Part shown: piece after piece, positions 1-9,120 of the stretch
Layout: every line of letters begins with the position of its first letter
Numbering within the stretch: the first letter of the stretch is position 1
Assembly: GCA_030063045.1 (NCBI GenBank)
Contig: JAQSEB010000207.1
Span: forward strand, 1 to 64,000
Reading direction: 5' to 3'
From: Pratylenchus scribneri
Taxonomy: Eukaryota; Nematoda; Chromadorea; Rhabditida; Pratylenchidae
DNA length: 64,000 bases
Translations under genes and position numbers: made by a program
The notes under the pieces: model-generated
Seen by the model: only the letters and a program-made list of their open reading frames with translations
What the model was told of the DNA's origin: nothing
Databases searched by the model: none

Positions 1-2
1 GG

Positions 3-98
3 TCAATGTGGTGGAAAGTTGATGGAATTGAGCAAATTGAGGGAACAATGATGCACGGAAAAGCCCCAATTCTATTTAATATTATTTTTTATATATTT
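3..98 (+). CDS. Partial internal exon of an unrecognised gene
   Basis: Open in the frame whose codons start at 3, 6, 9 and so on. It begins before the window and reads through a non-A/T-biased peptide containing WWKVDGIEQIEG and MMHGKAPIL, then a hydrophobic stretch rich in I, F and Y. The frame would hit a stop soon after position 120. A GT at 99-100 (GTTAAA) can serve as donor, and it joins in phase to the exon at 186. The donor is weak against the usual GTAAGT or GTGAGT, so the exact 3' edge is uncertain. A second frame (codons starting at 1) is open only to about 48 and is less convincing. I do not recognise the family and assign no function. Together with the next exon it would form the C-terminus of a longer protein. 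Confidence 0.4.
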
Positions 99-185
99 GT
101 TAAAGTCCATTCCATTATTACATTTTATTAAATTAATAAATTTATTCCAATTTTTGTTGTGTATTTTAATTTATTAATTTTAGAG
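99..185 (+). other. Probable intron between the two plus-strand exons
   Basis: This is an A+T-rich 87-bp segment starting GTTAAA and ending at TTTTAGAG. The strongest acceptor is the TTTTAG ending at 183, but ending there would put the next exon in a frame with an early stop if the upstream exon ends in phase 0 at 98. Using the AG at 184-185 keeps both exons in one frame. The boundaries are therefore inferred from reading frame rather than from ideal splice signals. A different donor leaving one extra base would rescue the better TTTTAG acceptor, but I found none. Confidence 0.4.
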
Positions 186-311
186 AAAATTGTATTAGGT
201 TATCTCATTCGGTCTAGTAGAGCTATTCGTGCCAATTTCTTCCAAGATATTTCAATCATCCTCAATCCTATTTGGCATCAGTTATTCGATTCCAAATTTG
301 GAACAATTTAA
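186..311 (+). CDS. Terminal exon of an unrecognised gene
   Basis: Forty-one sense codons followed by TAA at 309-311. The peptide begins KIVLGYLIRSS and ends LFDSKFGTI, with a mixed composition (R, N, Q, D, W, P, H) unlike translated A+T-rich noise. A good TTTTAG acceptor lies directly upstream, and AATAAA follows 33 bp after the stop. Frames on the other strand are broken by stops. The hydrophobic start, joined to the hydrophobic end of the previous exon, could form a membrane-spanning or buried helix, but this is a guess. I do not recognise the family. The gene converges on the receptor gene at 735-1117, leaving about 420 bp between the two stop codons. Confidence 0.55.
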   Translation, partial: KIVLGYLIRSSRAIRANFFQDISIILNPIWHQLFDSKFGTI

Positions 312-344
312 AATAAGATTTGAATTGCCATGAAATAAGAGTAA

Positions 345-350
345 AATAAA
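345..350 (+). terminator. Poly(A) signal AATAAA for the plus-strand gene
   Basis: A canonical AATAAA lies 33 bp after the TAA at 309-311, followed by a T-rich run. It is well placed to end the plus-strand transcript. AATAAA is common by chance in such A+T-rich DNA, so the support is its position. Confidence 0.45.
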
Positions 351-363
351 GATTTATTTTTTT

Positions 364-445
364 GCTATCCAAAATTGAATATACATAATACATAAATTCA
401 TTCAAATAATATTTGCCGAAGAATTTTTAAAATTCTTTGGATAGC
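364..445. repeat. 82-bp segment bounded by a 10-bp inverted repeat
   Basis: GCTATCCAAA at 364-373 is the exact reverse complement of TTTGGATAGC at 436-445. Inside, near the right arm, AGAATTTT and AAAATTCT around 420-436 form a second near-perfect dyad. It could be a hairpin, a decayed miniature inverted-repeat element, or chance. No target-site duplication is obvious just outside the arms. It lies between the two convergent genes. Confidence 0.35.
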
Positions 446-734
446 TTCATTCCTGTAATCCCAACTTATCTTTGGGACCATTTTGCCATCACCCATCACA
501 TTTATTTCCCACAATTTACTAATAAATAATACAATCCAATTATTCTCAATTTTTATAGATAAATAGGTTCAGAACATTTTTTTCCGCTTGTTCAATATTA
601 CACTTTCATGGACCATCTGGGTCCAGCAGCCCTATTGCTAACATTTTCTGTATAATATTTCCAGGTTCCAGCAAATGATTTAAATTTATATTTAATTTTT
701 AATAAAACAATAAAATCTCTCAAATTTATTCTTT
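446..734. other. Intergenic or 3' UTR with a less A+T-rich island
   Basis: No gene is firmly supported here. Positions of about 590-680 are visibly richer in G+C than the surroundings and hold the small dyad GGACC-ATCTG-GGTCC. Short open peptides exist on both strands. A plus-strand ATG near 609 reads MDHLGPAALLLTFSV before a stop. A minus-strand frame contains FAGTWKYYTENV and ends in a stop near 605. A TTTCCAG acceptor-like site lies on the plus strand at about 658-664. This could be an exon remnant or a conserved part of the receptor's 3' UTR; I cannot choose between them. Confidence 0.3.
725..730 (-). terminator. Possible poly(A) signal of the receptor gene
   Basis: AATAAA on the minus strand begins five bases after the TAA of the receptor's last exon. 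That is very close, though compact 3' ends are known in small genomes. A second minus-strand AATAAA lies at 501-506 and would give a longer 3' UTR that includes the island at 590-680. Confidence 0.35.
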
Positions 735-864
735 TTAATCAATAAAATTATTATTTTTCGGGATAATTGCAATACTATTCAAATTTATTTGATTTTCATT
801 TCCTTTCAAAAATTTTCTCCAAATTTTACAGAATTCTTTTTGAATCGCCTGTCGATAATCAGAA
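735..864 (-). CDS. Last exon of the seven-transmembrane receptor (cytoplasmic tail)
   Basis: The exon follows a TTTTAG acceptor on the minus strand and is in phase with the upstream exon: the last two bases AG of that exon plus the first T here give a serine codon. The protein continues from the end of TM7 as SSDYRQAIQKEFCKIWRKF, then a polar N-rich tail ending at TAA (735-737). A basic amphipathic stretch starting SDYR directly after TM7 is what helix 8 of class A receptors looks like. This makes the splice convincing. The exon is too short to be found as an open frame on its own. The spliced part present here, counted from the ATG at 1117, is 113 residues. Confidence 0.7.
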
Positions 865-905
865 CTAAAATCAAAAAAAATTAAATAAAAATTGGAGTAA
901 AATAC
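865..905 (-). other. 41-bp intron of the receptor gene
   Basis: The minus strand reads GCAG then GTATTT at the donor (GT at 905-904), and the intron ends TTTGATTTTAG at the acceptor (AG at 866-865). The intron is A+T rich. If retained, the frame runs only seven codons into it before a TAA at 881-883. That removes the helix-8 tail and ends in a non-receptor-like peptide. A 41-bp length is typical of nematode short introns and is part of the case for that origin. Confidence 0.7.
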
Positions 906-1117
906 CTGCAAAAATAAAGGATTAGTGGATTGAAAGTTTGCGCAATTTTGTTGGGGAAAAGGCCCAAGCGAAATGCAAAAGTTTGAATATCCGGAGGAAA
1001 TTTGAAATAGAAAATAAGGAAATTATTGACAATTGGGAATGGAAGCCAACAGAGGACAGTGATGGCCATCAAAATGATTAATGTACGAAGCAAGCGCTGT
1101 TCCACCGAATTTTGCAT
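906..1117 (-). CDS. Rhodopsin-like seven-transmembrane receptor, TM6-TM7 exon
   Basis: The translation from the ATG at 1117-1115 shows a hydrophobic helix at residues about 12-38 carrying CWLP (23-26), the CWxP motif of TM6 in class A receptors. A short polar loop with PPD follows, then a second helix at about 50-70 ending NPLILYF (63-69), a variant of the NPxxY motif of TM7 in which tyrosine is one residue late. The product is a plasma-membrane G-protein-coupled receptor. In a nematode it could be a chemosensory (Srsx/Srx-like) or neuropeptide receptor, and the ligand cannot be read here. The ATG lies in the loop before TM6, so it is probably not the true start. The frame stays open a few codons upstream to a weak TTTGAG acceptor-like site near 1129. 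TM1-TM5 are missing: no helix-coding exon is visible between 1118 and the satellite. Confidence 0.7.
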
Positions 1118-1480
1118 AATTTTGACAACTCAAATATTTAAAAATATTATTTTATATAAATAAAAATATTGAAAGGTAAGTGGATTTATATTGATTTCTA
1201 TAGGTATTTTGTTTAGGAATTTAAAATAGTTTTAAAATACATGAAAAACATATTTTTATCAAATTTTTTGTTGATTACTCTAAACTTTTATCCGACATTT
1301 TTATTTTACATGTTTGGCCTTATTGTTTTTAAAAATAAAAATTCCTATTTTTTGAAAATTTTTACAAAAAATTTTGATATTTAAAAAAAAATGATGAAAA
1401 ATTTATTTTGAAATTTAAACAATTAATTTTTGCAGCTATTGAAGAAATTTATTGTCATCAATAAAAAAAATTCTATTTTT
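1118..1480. other. A+T-rich junction between the receptor exon and the satellite
   Basis: No receptor exon is visible on the minus strand and no other gene is supported. On the plus strand there is a textbook donor, GAAAG then GTAAGT at 1176, and a strong acceptor, TTTTTGCAG ending at 1435. Together they would define a 260-bp intron whose downstream exon reads about 28 codons into the first satellite copy. The sequence upstream of the donor is stop-rich, so this would be a UTR or chance. From about 1345 the sequence drifts into A/T runs resembling pieces of the satellite (GAAAATTTTT, AAAATTTATT), perhaps decayed edge copies. Confidence 0.45.
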
Positions 1481-1502
1481 CAAAATGGTCATAAAATACT
1501 TT

Positions 1503-1510
1503 TCGATCGA
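1503..1510. repeat. TCGATCGA palindrome, one per monomer (first copy)
   Basis: The 8-bp perfect palindrome TCGATCGA sits about 22 bases after the start of the CAAAATGG phase and recurs in nearly every monomer. It contains one CGATCG, so digestion with an enzyme recognising that site should give a 163/171-bp ladder. Rare losses are seen near 14313 (CGAACG), 28767 (CGATCGACT) and 34575 (CTATCG). Confidence 0.85.
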
Positions 1511-1726
1511 TTGAATTATTGAATATTTTTGAAAAATTTATTAAAAATCAATAATTAGGTATTTTAAAAAATCGAAGGCTTTGATACCTCTATTTTAGAG
1601 TGAAGAATATGATTCTAATAATATTTTTGAAAAAAATTAAATTCTGGCCTCAAAATGGTCATAAAATACTTTCCGATCGATTGAATTATTGAATATTTTT
1701 GATAAAATTTATTAAAAATCAATAAT

Positions 1727-1761
1727 GAGGTATTTTAAAAAATCGAAGGCTTTGATACCTC
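1727..1761 (+). repeat. Monomer-internal hairpin segment GAGGTAT/ATACCTC (example copy)
   Basis: GAGGTAT at 1727-1733 is the exact reverse complement of ATACCTC at 1755-1761, giving a 7-bp stem around 21 bases. The inner part holds an imperfect dyad, ATCGAAGGCTTTGAT. The arrangement is repeated in most monomers. Some copies break it: GATACTTC (for example 2776, 14737, 49583, 50593), TACCTTTA (around 34148-35345), and the GAGATAT form at 20.4-24.1 kb. The very first copy (1551-1600) has TTAGGTAT instead. Confidence 0.8.
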
Positions 1762-3490
1762 TATTTTAGATTGAAGAATATGATTCTAATAATATTTTTG
1801 AAAAAAATTAAATTCTGGCCTCAAAATGGTCATAAAATACTTTTCGATCGATTGAATTATTGAATATTTTTGAAAAATTTTTTAAAAATCGATAATGAGG
1901 TATTTTAAAAAATCGAAGGCTTTGATACCTCTATTTTAGAGTGAAGAATATGATTCTAATAATATTTTTGAAAAAAATTAAATTCTAGCCTCAAAATGGT
2001 CATAAAATACTTTTCGATCGATTGAATTATTGAATATTTTTGAAAAATTTATTAAAAATCAATAATGAGGTATTTTAAAAAATCGAAGGCTTTGATACCT
2101 TTATTTTAGAGTGAAGAATATGATTCTAATAATATTTTTGAAAAAAATTAAATTCTGGCCTCAAAATGGTCATAAAATACTTTTCGATCGATTGAATTAT
2201 TGAATATTTTTGAAAAATTTTTTAAAAATCGATAATGAGGTATTTTAAAAAATCGAAGGCTTTGATACCTCTATTTTAGAGTGAAGAATATGATTCTAAT
2301 GGAATTTTTCAAAAAAATTAAATTCTGGCCTCAAAATGGTCATAAAATACTTTTCGATCGATTGAATTATTGAATATTTTTGATAAAATTTATTAAAAAT
2401 CAATAATGAGGTATTTTAAAAAATTGAAGGCTTTGATACCTCTATTTTAGAGTGAAGAATATGATTCTAATAATATTTTTGAAAAAAATTAAATTCTGGC
2501 CTCAAAATTGTCATAAAATACTTTTCGATCGATTGAATTATTGAATATTTTTGAAAAATTTTTTAAAAATCGATAATGAGGTATTTTAAAAAATCGAAGG
2601 CTTTGATACCTCTATTTTAGAGTGAAGAATATGATTCTAATAATATTTTTGAAAAAAATTAAATTCTGGCCTCAAAATGGTCATAAAATACTTTTCGATC
2701 GATTGAATTATTGAATATTTTTGAAAAATTTATTAAAAATCAATAATGAGGTATTTTAAAAAATCGAAGGCTTTGATACTTCTATTTTAGAGTGAAGAAT
2801 ATGATTCTAATAATATTTTTGAAAAAAATTAAATTCTGGCCTCAAAATGGTCATAAAATACTTTCCGATCGATTGAATTATTGAATATTTTTGATAAAAT
2901 TTATTAAAAATCATAATGAGGTATTTTAAAAAATCGAAGGCTTTGATACCTCTATTTTAGAGTGAAGAATATGATTCTAATAATATTTTTGAAAAAAATT
3001 AAATTCTAGCCCCAAATTGGTCGGAAGATACTTTTCGATCGATTGAATTATTGAATATTTTTGATAAAATTTATTAAAAATCAATAATGAGGTATTTTAA
3101 AAAATTGAAGGCTTTGATACCTCTATTTTAGAGTGAAGAATATGATTCTAATGGAATTTTTCAAAAAAATTAAATTCTGGCCTCAAAATGGTCATAAAAT
3201 ACTTTTCGATCGATTGAATTATTGAATATTTTTGAAAAATTTTTTAAAAATCGATAATGAGGTATTTTAAAAAATCGAAGGCTTTGATACCTCTATTTTA
3301 GAGTGAAGAATATGATTCTAATAATATTTTTGAAAAAAATTAAATTCTGGCCTCAAAATGGTCATAAAATACTTTTCGATCGATTGAATTATTGAATATT
3401 TTTGAAAAATTTATTAAAAATCAATAATGAGGTATTTTAAAAAATCGAAGGCTTTGATACCTCTATTTTAGAGTGAAGAATATGATTCTA

Positions 3491-6400
3491 ATAATATTTT
3501 TGAAAAAAATAAAATTCTGGCCTCAAAATGGTCATAAAATACTTTTCGATCGATTGAATTATTGAATATTTTTGATAAAATTTATTAAAAATCAATAATG
3601 AGGTATTTTAAAAAATCGAAGGCTTTGATACCTCTATTTTAGAGTGGAGAATATGATTCTAATAATATTTTTGAAAAAAATTTAATTCTGGCCTCAAAAT
3701 GGTCATAAAATACTTTTCGATCGATTGAATTATTGAATATTTTTGAAAAATTTATTAAAAATCAATAATGAGGTATTTTAAAAAATCGAAGGCTTTGATA
3801 CCTCTATTTTAGAGTGAAGAATATGATTCTAATAATATTTTTGAAAAAAAATAAAATTCTGGCCTCAAAATGGTCATAAAATACTTTTCGATCGATTGAA
3901 TTATTGAATATTTTTGATAAAATTTATTAAAAATCAATAATGAGGTATTTTAAAAAATCGAAGGCTTTGATACCTCTATTTTAGAGTGAAGAATATGATT
4001 CTAATAATATTTTTGAAAAAAATTTAATTCTGGCCTCAAAATGGTCATAAAATACTTTTCGATCGATTGAATTATTGAATATTTTTGAAAAATTTATTAA
4101 AAATCAATAATGAGGTATTTTAAAAAATCGAAGGCTTTGATACCTCTATTTTAGAGTGAAGAATATGATTCTAATAATATTTTTGAAAAAAATAAAATTC
4201 TGGCCTCAAAATGGTCATAAAATACTTTTCGATCGATTGAATTATTGAATATTTTTGATAAAATTTATTAAAAATCAATAATGAGGTATTTTAAAAAATC
4301 GAAGGCTTTGATACCTCTATTTTAGAGTGGAGAATATGATTCTAATAATATTTTTGAAAAAAATTTAATTCTGGCCTCAAAATGGTCATAAAATACTTTT
4401 CGATCGATTGAATTATTGAATATTTTTGAAAAATTTATTAAAAATCAATAATGAGGTATTTTAAAAAATCGAAGGCTTTGATACCTCTATTTTAGAGTGA
4501 AGAATATGATTCTAATAATATTTTTGAAAAAAATAAAATTCTGGTATCAAAATGGTCATAAAATACTTTTCGATCGATTGAATTATTGAATATTTTTGAT
4601 AAAATTTATTAAAAATCAATAATGAGGTATTTTAAAAAATCGAAGGCTTTGATACCTCTATTTTAGAGTGGAGAATATGATTCTAATAATATTTTTGAAA
4701 AAAATTTAATTCTGGCCTCAAAATGGTCATAAAATACTTTTCGATCGATTGAATTATTGAATATTTTTGAAAAATTTATTAAAAATCAATAATGAGGTAT
4801 TTTAAAAAATCGAAGGCTTTGATACCTCTATTTTAGAGTGGAGAATATGATTCTAATAATATTTTTGAAAAAAATAAAATTCTGGCCTCAAAATGGTCAT
4901 AAAATACTTTTCGATCGATTGAATTATTGAATATTTTTGATAAAATTTATTAAAAATCAATAATGAGGTATTTTAAAAAATCGAAGGCTTTGATACCTCT
5001 ATTTTAGAGTGGAGAATATGATTCTAATAATATTTTTGAAAAAAATTTAATTCTGGCCTCAAAATGGTCATAAAATACTTTTCGATCGATTGAATTATTG
5101 AATATTTTTGAAAAATTTATTAAAAATCAATAATGAGGTATTTTAAAAAATCGAAGGCTTTGATACCTCTATTTTAGAGTGAAGAATATGATTCTAATAA
5201 TATTTTTGAAAAAAATAAAATTCTGGCCTCAAAATGGTCATAAAATACTTTTCGATCGATTGAATTATTGAATATTTTTGAAAAATTTATTAAAAATCAA
5301 TAATGAGGTATTTTAAAAAATCGAAGGCTTTGATACCTCTATTTTAGAGTGGAGAATATGATTCTAATAATATTTTTGAAAAAAATTTAATTCTGGCCTC
5401 AAAATGGTCATAAAATACTTTTCGATCGATTGAATTATTGAATATTTTTGAAAAATTTATTAAAAATCAATAATGAGGTATTTTAAAAAATCGAAGGCTT
5501 TGATACCTCTATTTTAGAGTGAAGAATATGATTCTAATAATATTTTTGAAAAAAATAAAATTCTGGCCTCAAAATGGTCATAAAATACTTTTCGATCGAT
5601 TGAATTATTGAATATTTTTGAAAAATTTATTAAAAATCAATAATGAGGTATTTTAAAAAATCGAAGGCTTTGATACCTCTATTTTAGAGTGAAGAATATG
5701 ATTCTAATAATATTTTTGAAAAAAATTAAATTCTGGCCTCAAAATGGTCATAAAATACTTTTCGATCGATTGAATTATTGAATATTTTTGAAAAATTTAT
5801 TAAAAATCAATAATGAGGTATTTTAAAAAATCGAAGGCTTTGATACCTCTATTTTAGAGTGGAGAATATGATTCTAATAATATTTTTGAAAAAAATTTAA
5901 TTCTGGCCTCAAAATGGTCATAAAATACTTTTCGATCGATTGAATTATTGAATATTTTTGATAAAATTTATTAAAAATCAATAATGAGGTATTTTAAAAA
6001 ATCGAAGGCTTTGATACCTCTATTTTAGAGTGGAGAATATGATTCTAATAATATTTTTGAAAAAAAATTTAATTCTGGCCTCAAAATGGTCATAAAATAC
6101 TTTTCGATCGATTGAATTATTGAATATTTTTGATAAAATTTATTAAAAATCAATAATGAGGTATTTTAAAAAATCGAAGGCTTTGATACCTCTATTTTAG
6201 AGTGGAGAATATGATTCTAATAATATTTTTGAAAAAAAATTTAATTCTGGCCTCAAAATGGTCATAAAATACTTTTCGATCGATTGAATTATTGAATATT
6301 TTTGAAAAATTTATTAAAAATCAATAATGAGGTATTTTAAAAAATCGAAGGCTTTGATACCTCTATTTTAGAGTGAAGAATATGATTCTAATAATATTTT

Positions 6401-9120
6401 TGAAAAAAAATTTAATTCTGGCCTCAAAATGGTCATAAAATACTTTTCGATCGATTGAATTATTGAATATTTTTGATAAAATTTATTAAAAATCAATAAT
6501 GAGGTATTTTAAAAAATCGAAGGCTTTGATACCTCTATTTTAGAGTGGAGAATATGATTCTAATAATATTTTTGAAAAAAAATTTAATTCTGGCCTCAAA
6601 ATGGTCATAAAATACTTTTCGATCGATTGAATTATTGAATATTTTTGAAAAATTTATTAAAAATCAATAATGAGGTATTTTAAAAAATCGAAGGCTTTGA
6701 TACCTCTATTTTAGAGTGAAGAATATGATTCTAATAATATTTTTGAAAAAAAATTTAATTCTGGCCTCAAAATGGTCATAAAATACTTTTCGATCGATTG
6801 AATTATTGAATATTTTTGATAAAATTTATTAAAAATCAATAATGAGGTATTTTAAAAAATCGAAGGCTTTGATACCTCTATTTTAGAGTGGAGAATATGA
6901 TTCTAATAATATTTTTGAAAAAAAATTTAATTCTGGCCTCAAAATGGTCATAAAATACTTTTCGATCGATTGAATTATTGAATATTTTTGAAAAATTTAT
7001 TAAAAATCAATAATGAGGTATTTTAAAAAATCGAAGGCTTTGATACTCTATTTTAGAGTGAAGAATATGATTCTAATAATATTTTTGAAAAAAAATTTAA
7101 TTCTGGCCTCAAAATGGTCATAAAATACTTTTCGATCGATTGAATTATTGAATATTTTTGAAAAATTTATTAAAAATCAATAATGAGGTATTTTAAAAAA
7201 TCGATGGCTTTGATACCTCTATTTTAGAGTGGAGAATATGATTCTAATAATATTTTTGAAAAAAAATTTAATTCTGGCCTCAAAATGGTCATAAAATACT
7301 TTTCGATCGATTGAATTATTGAATATTTTTGAAAAATTTATTAAAAATCAATAATGAGGTATTTTAAAAAATCGAAGGCTTTGATACCTCTATTTTAGAG
7401 TGGAGAATATGATTCTAATAATATTTTTGAAAAAAAATTTAATTCTGGCCTCAAAATGGTCATAAAATACTTTTCGATCGATTGAATTATTGAATATTTT
7501 TGAAAAATTTATTAAAAATCAATAATGAGGTATTTTAAAAAATCGAAGGCTTTGATACCTCTATTTTAGAGTGAAGAATATGATTCTAATAATATTTTTG
7601 AAAAAAAATTTAATTCTGGCCTCAAAATGGTCATAAAATACTTTTCGATCGATTGAATTATTGAATATTTTTGATAAAATTTATTAAAAATCAATAATGA
7701 GGTATTTTAAAAAATCGAAGGCTTTGATACCTCTATTTTAGAGTGGAGAATATGATTCTAATAATATTTTTGAAAAAAAATTTAATTCTGGCCTCAAAAT
7801 GGTCATAAAATACTTTTCGATCGATTGAATTATTGAATATTTTTGAAAAATTTATTAAAAATCAATAATGAGGTATTTTAAAAAATCGAAGGCTTTGATA
7901 CCTCTATTTTAGAGTGAAGAATATGATTCTAATAATATTTTTGAAAAAAAATTTAATTCTGGCCTCAAAATGGTCATAAAATACTTTTCGATCGATTGAA
8001 TTATTGAATATTTTTGAAAAATTTATTAAAAATCAATAATGAGGTATTTTAAAAAATCGAAGGCTTTGATACCTCTATTTTAGAGTGAAGAATATGATTC
8101 TAATAATATTTTTGAAAAAAAATTTAATTCTGGCCTCAAAATGGTCATAAAATACTTTTCGATCGATTGAATTATTGAATATTTTTGAAAAATTTATTAA
8201 AAATCAATAATGAGGTATTTTAAAAAATTGAAGGCTTTGATACCTCTATTTTAGAGTGGAGAATATGATTCTAATAATATTTTTGAAAAAAAATTTAATT
8301 CTGGCCTCAAAATGGTCATAAAATACTTTTCGATCGATTGAATTATTGAATATTTTTGAAAAATTTATTAAAAATCAATAATGAGGTATTTTAAAAAATC
8401 GAAGGCTTTGATACCTCTATTTTAGAGTGAAGAATATGATTCTAATAATATTTTTTAAAAAAATAAAATTCTGGCCTCAAAATGGTCATAAAATACTTTT
8501 CGATCGATTGAATTATTGAATATTTTTGAAAAATTTATTAAAAATCAATAATGAGGTATTTTAAAAAATCGAAGGCTTTGATACCTCTATTTTAGAGTGA
8601 AGAATATGATTCTAATAATATTTTTTAAAAAAATAAAATTCTGGCCTCAAAATGGTCATAAAATACTTTTCGATCGATTGAATTATTGAATATTTTTGAA
8701 AAATTTATTAAAAATCAATAATGAGGTATTTTAAAAAATCGAAGGCTTTGATACCTCTATTTTAGAGTGAAGAATATGATTCTAATAATATTTTTTAAAA
8801 AAATAAAATTCTGGCCTCAAAATGGTCATAAAATACTTTTCGATCGATTGAATTATTGAATATTTTTGAAAAATTTATTAAAAATCAATAATGAGGTATT
8901 TTAAAAAATCGAAGGCTTTGATACCTCTATTTTAGAGTGGAGAATATGATTCTAATAATATTTTTGAAAAAAATTTAATTCTGGCCTCAAAATGGTCATA
9001 AAATACTTTTCGATCGATTGAATTATTGAATATTTTTGAAAAATTTATTAAAAATCAATAATGAGGTATTTTAAAAAATCGAAGGCTTTGATACCTCTAT
9101 TTTAGAGTGAAGAATATGAT
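3491..9120 (+). repeat. Long-monomer domain with TTTAATTC/ATAAAATTC alternation
   Basis: Monomers of 170-172 bp mostly carry GGCCTCAAAATGG. Copies with GAAAAATTTATT alternate with copies having GATAAAATTTATT, and AGTGAAG alternates with AGTGGAG, giving 340-342-bp dimers in much of the block. In the first part AAAAATAAAATTC and AAAAATTTAATTC alternate; from about 6060 AAAAAAATTTAATTC dominates. At 8451, 8621 and 8791 three consecutive copies share ATTTTTTAAAAAAATAAAATT exactly 170 bp apart, a very recent local triplication. A single C loss (GATACTCT) is seen near 7045. Confidence 0.7.

Larger units (their letters stand above)
1481..3490 (+). repeat. Left-edge domain of the array
   Basis: These monomers are the most varied. 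A subtype with TTTTTTAAAAATCGATAATGAGG is marked at 1891, 2231, 2572 and 3253, spaced 340, 341 and 681 bp, so the edge began as dimers. Other edge markers are AATGGAATTTTTCAAAAAAATT (2300 and 3153) and AAATTGAAGG (2424 and 3102). The first monomer has unique differences such as AATAATTAGG. Divergence at the edge is expected where unequal exchange is less frequent. Confidence 0.75.

Noticed and set aside
1..48. A tubulin-like GQCG start in the first reading frame
   Set aside because: Only sixteen codons before a stop, and the peptide after GQCG does not look like tubulin.
600..740. Fatty-acid-binding-protein exon suggested by FAGTWK on the minus strand
   Set aside because: The match is only a few residues, there is no acceptor upstream, and the frame becomes A/T-biased noise on its other side.
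881..905. Reading the receptor frame to the TAA at 881 as the natural C-terminus
   Set aside because: A good donor at 905 and a TTTTAG acceptor at 865 restore a helix-8-like tail in phase, so 881-905 is better explained as intron.
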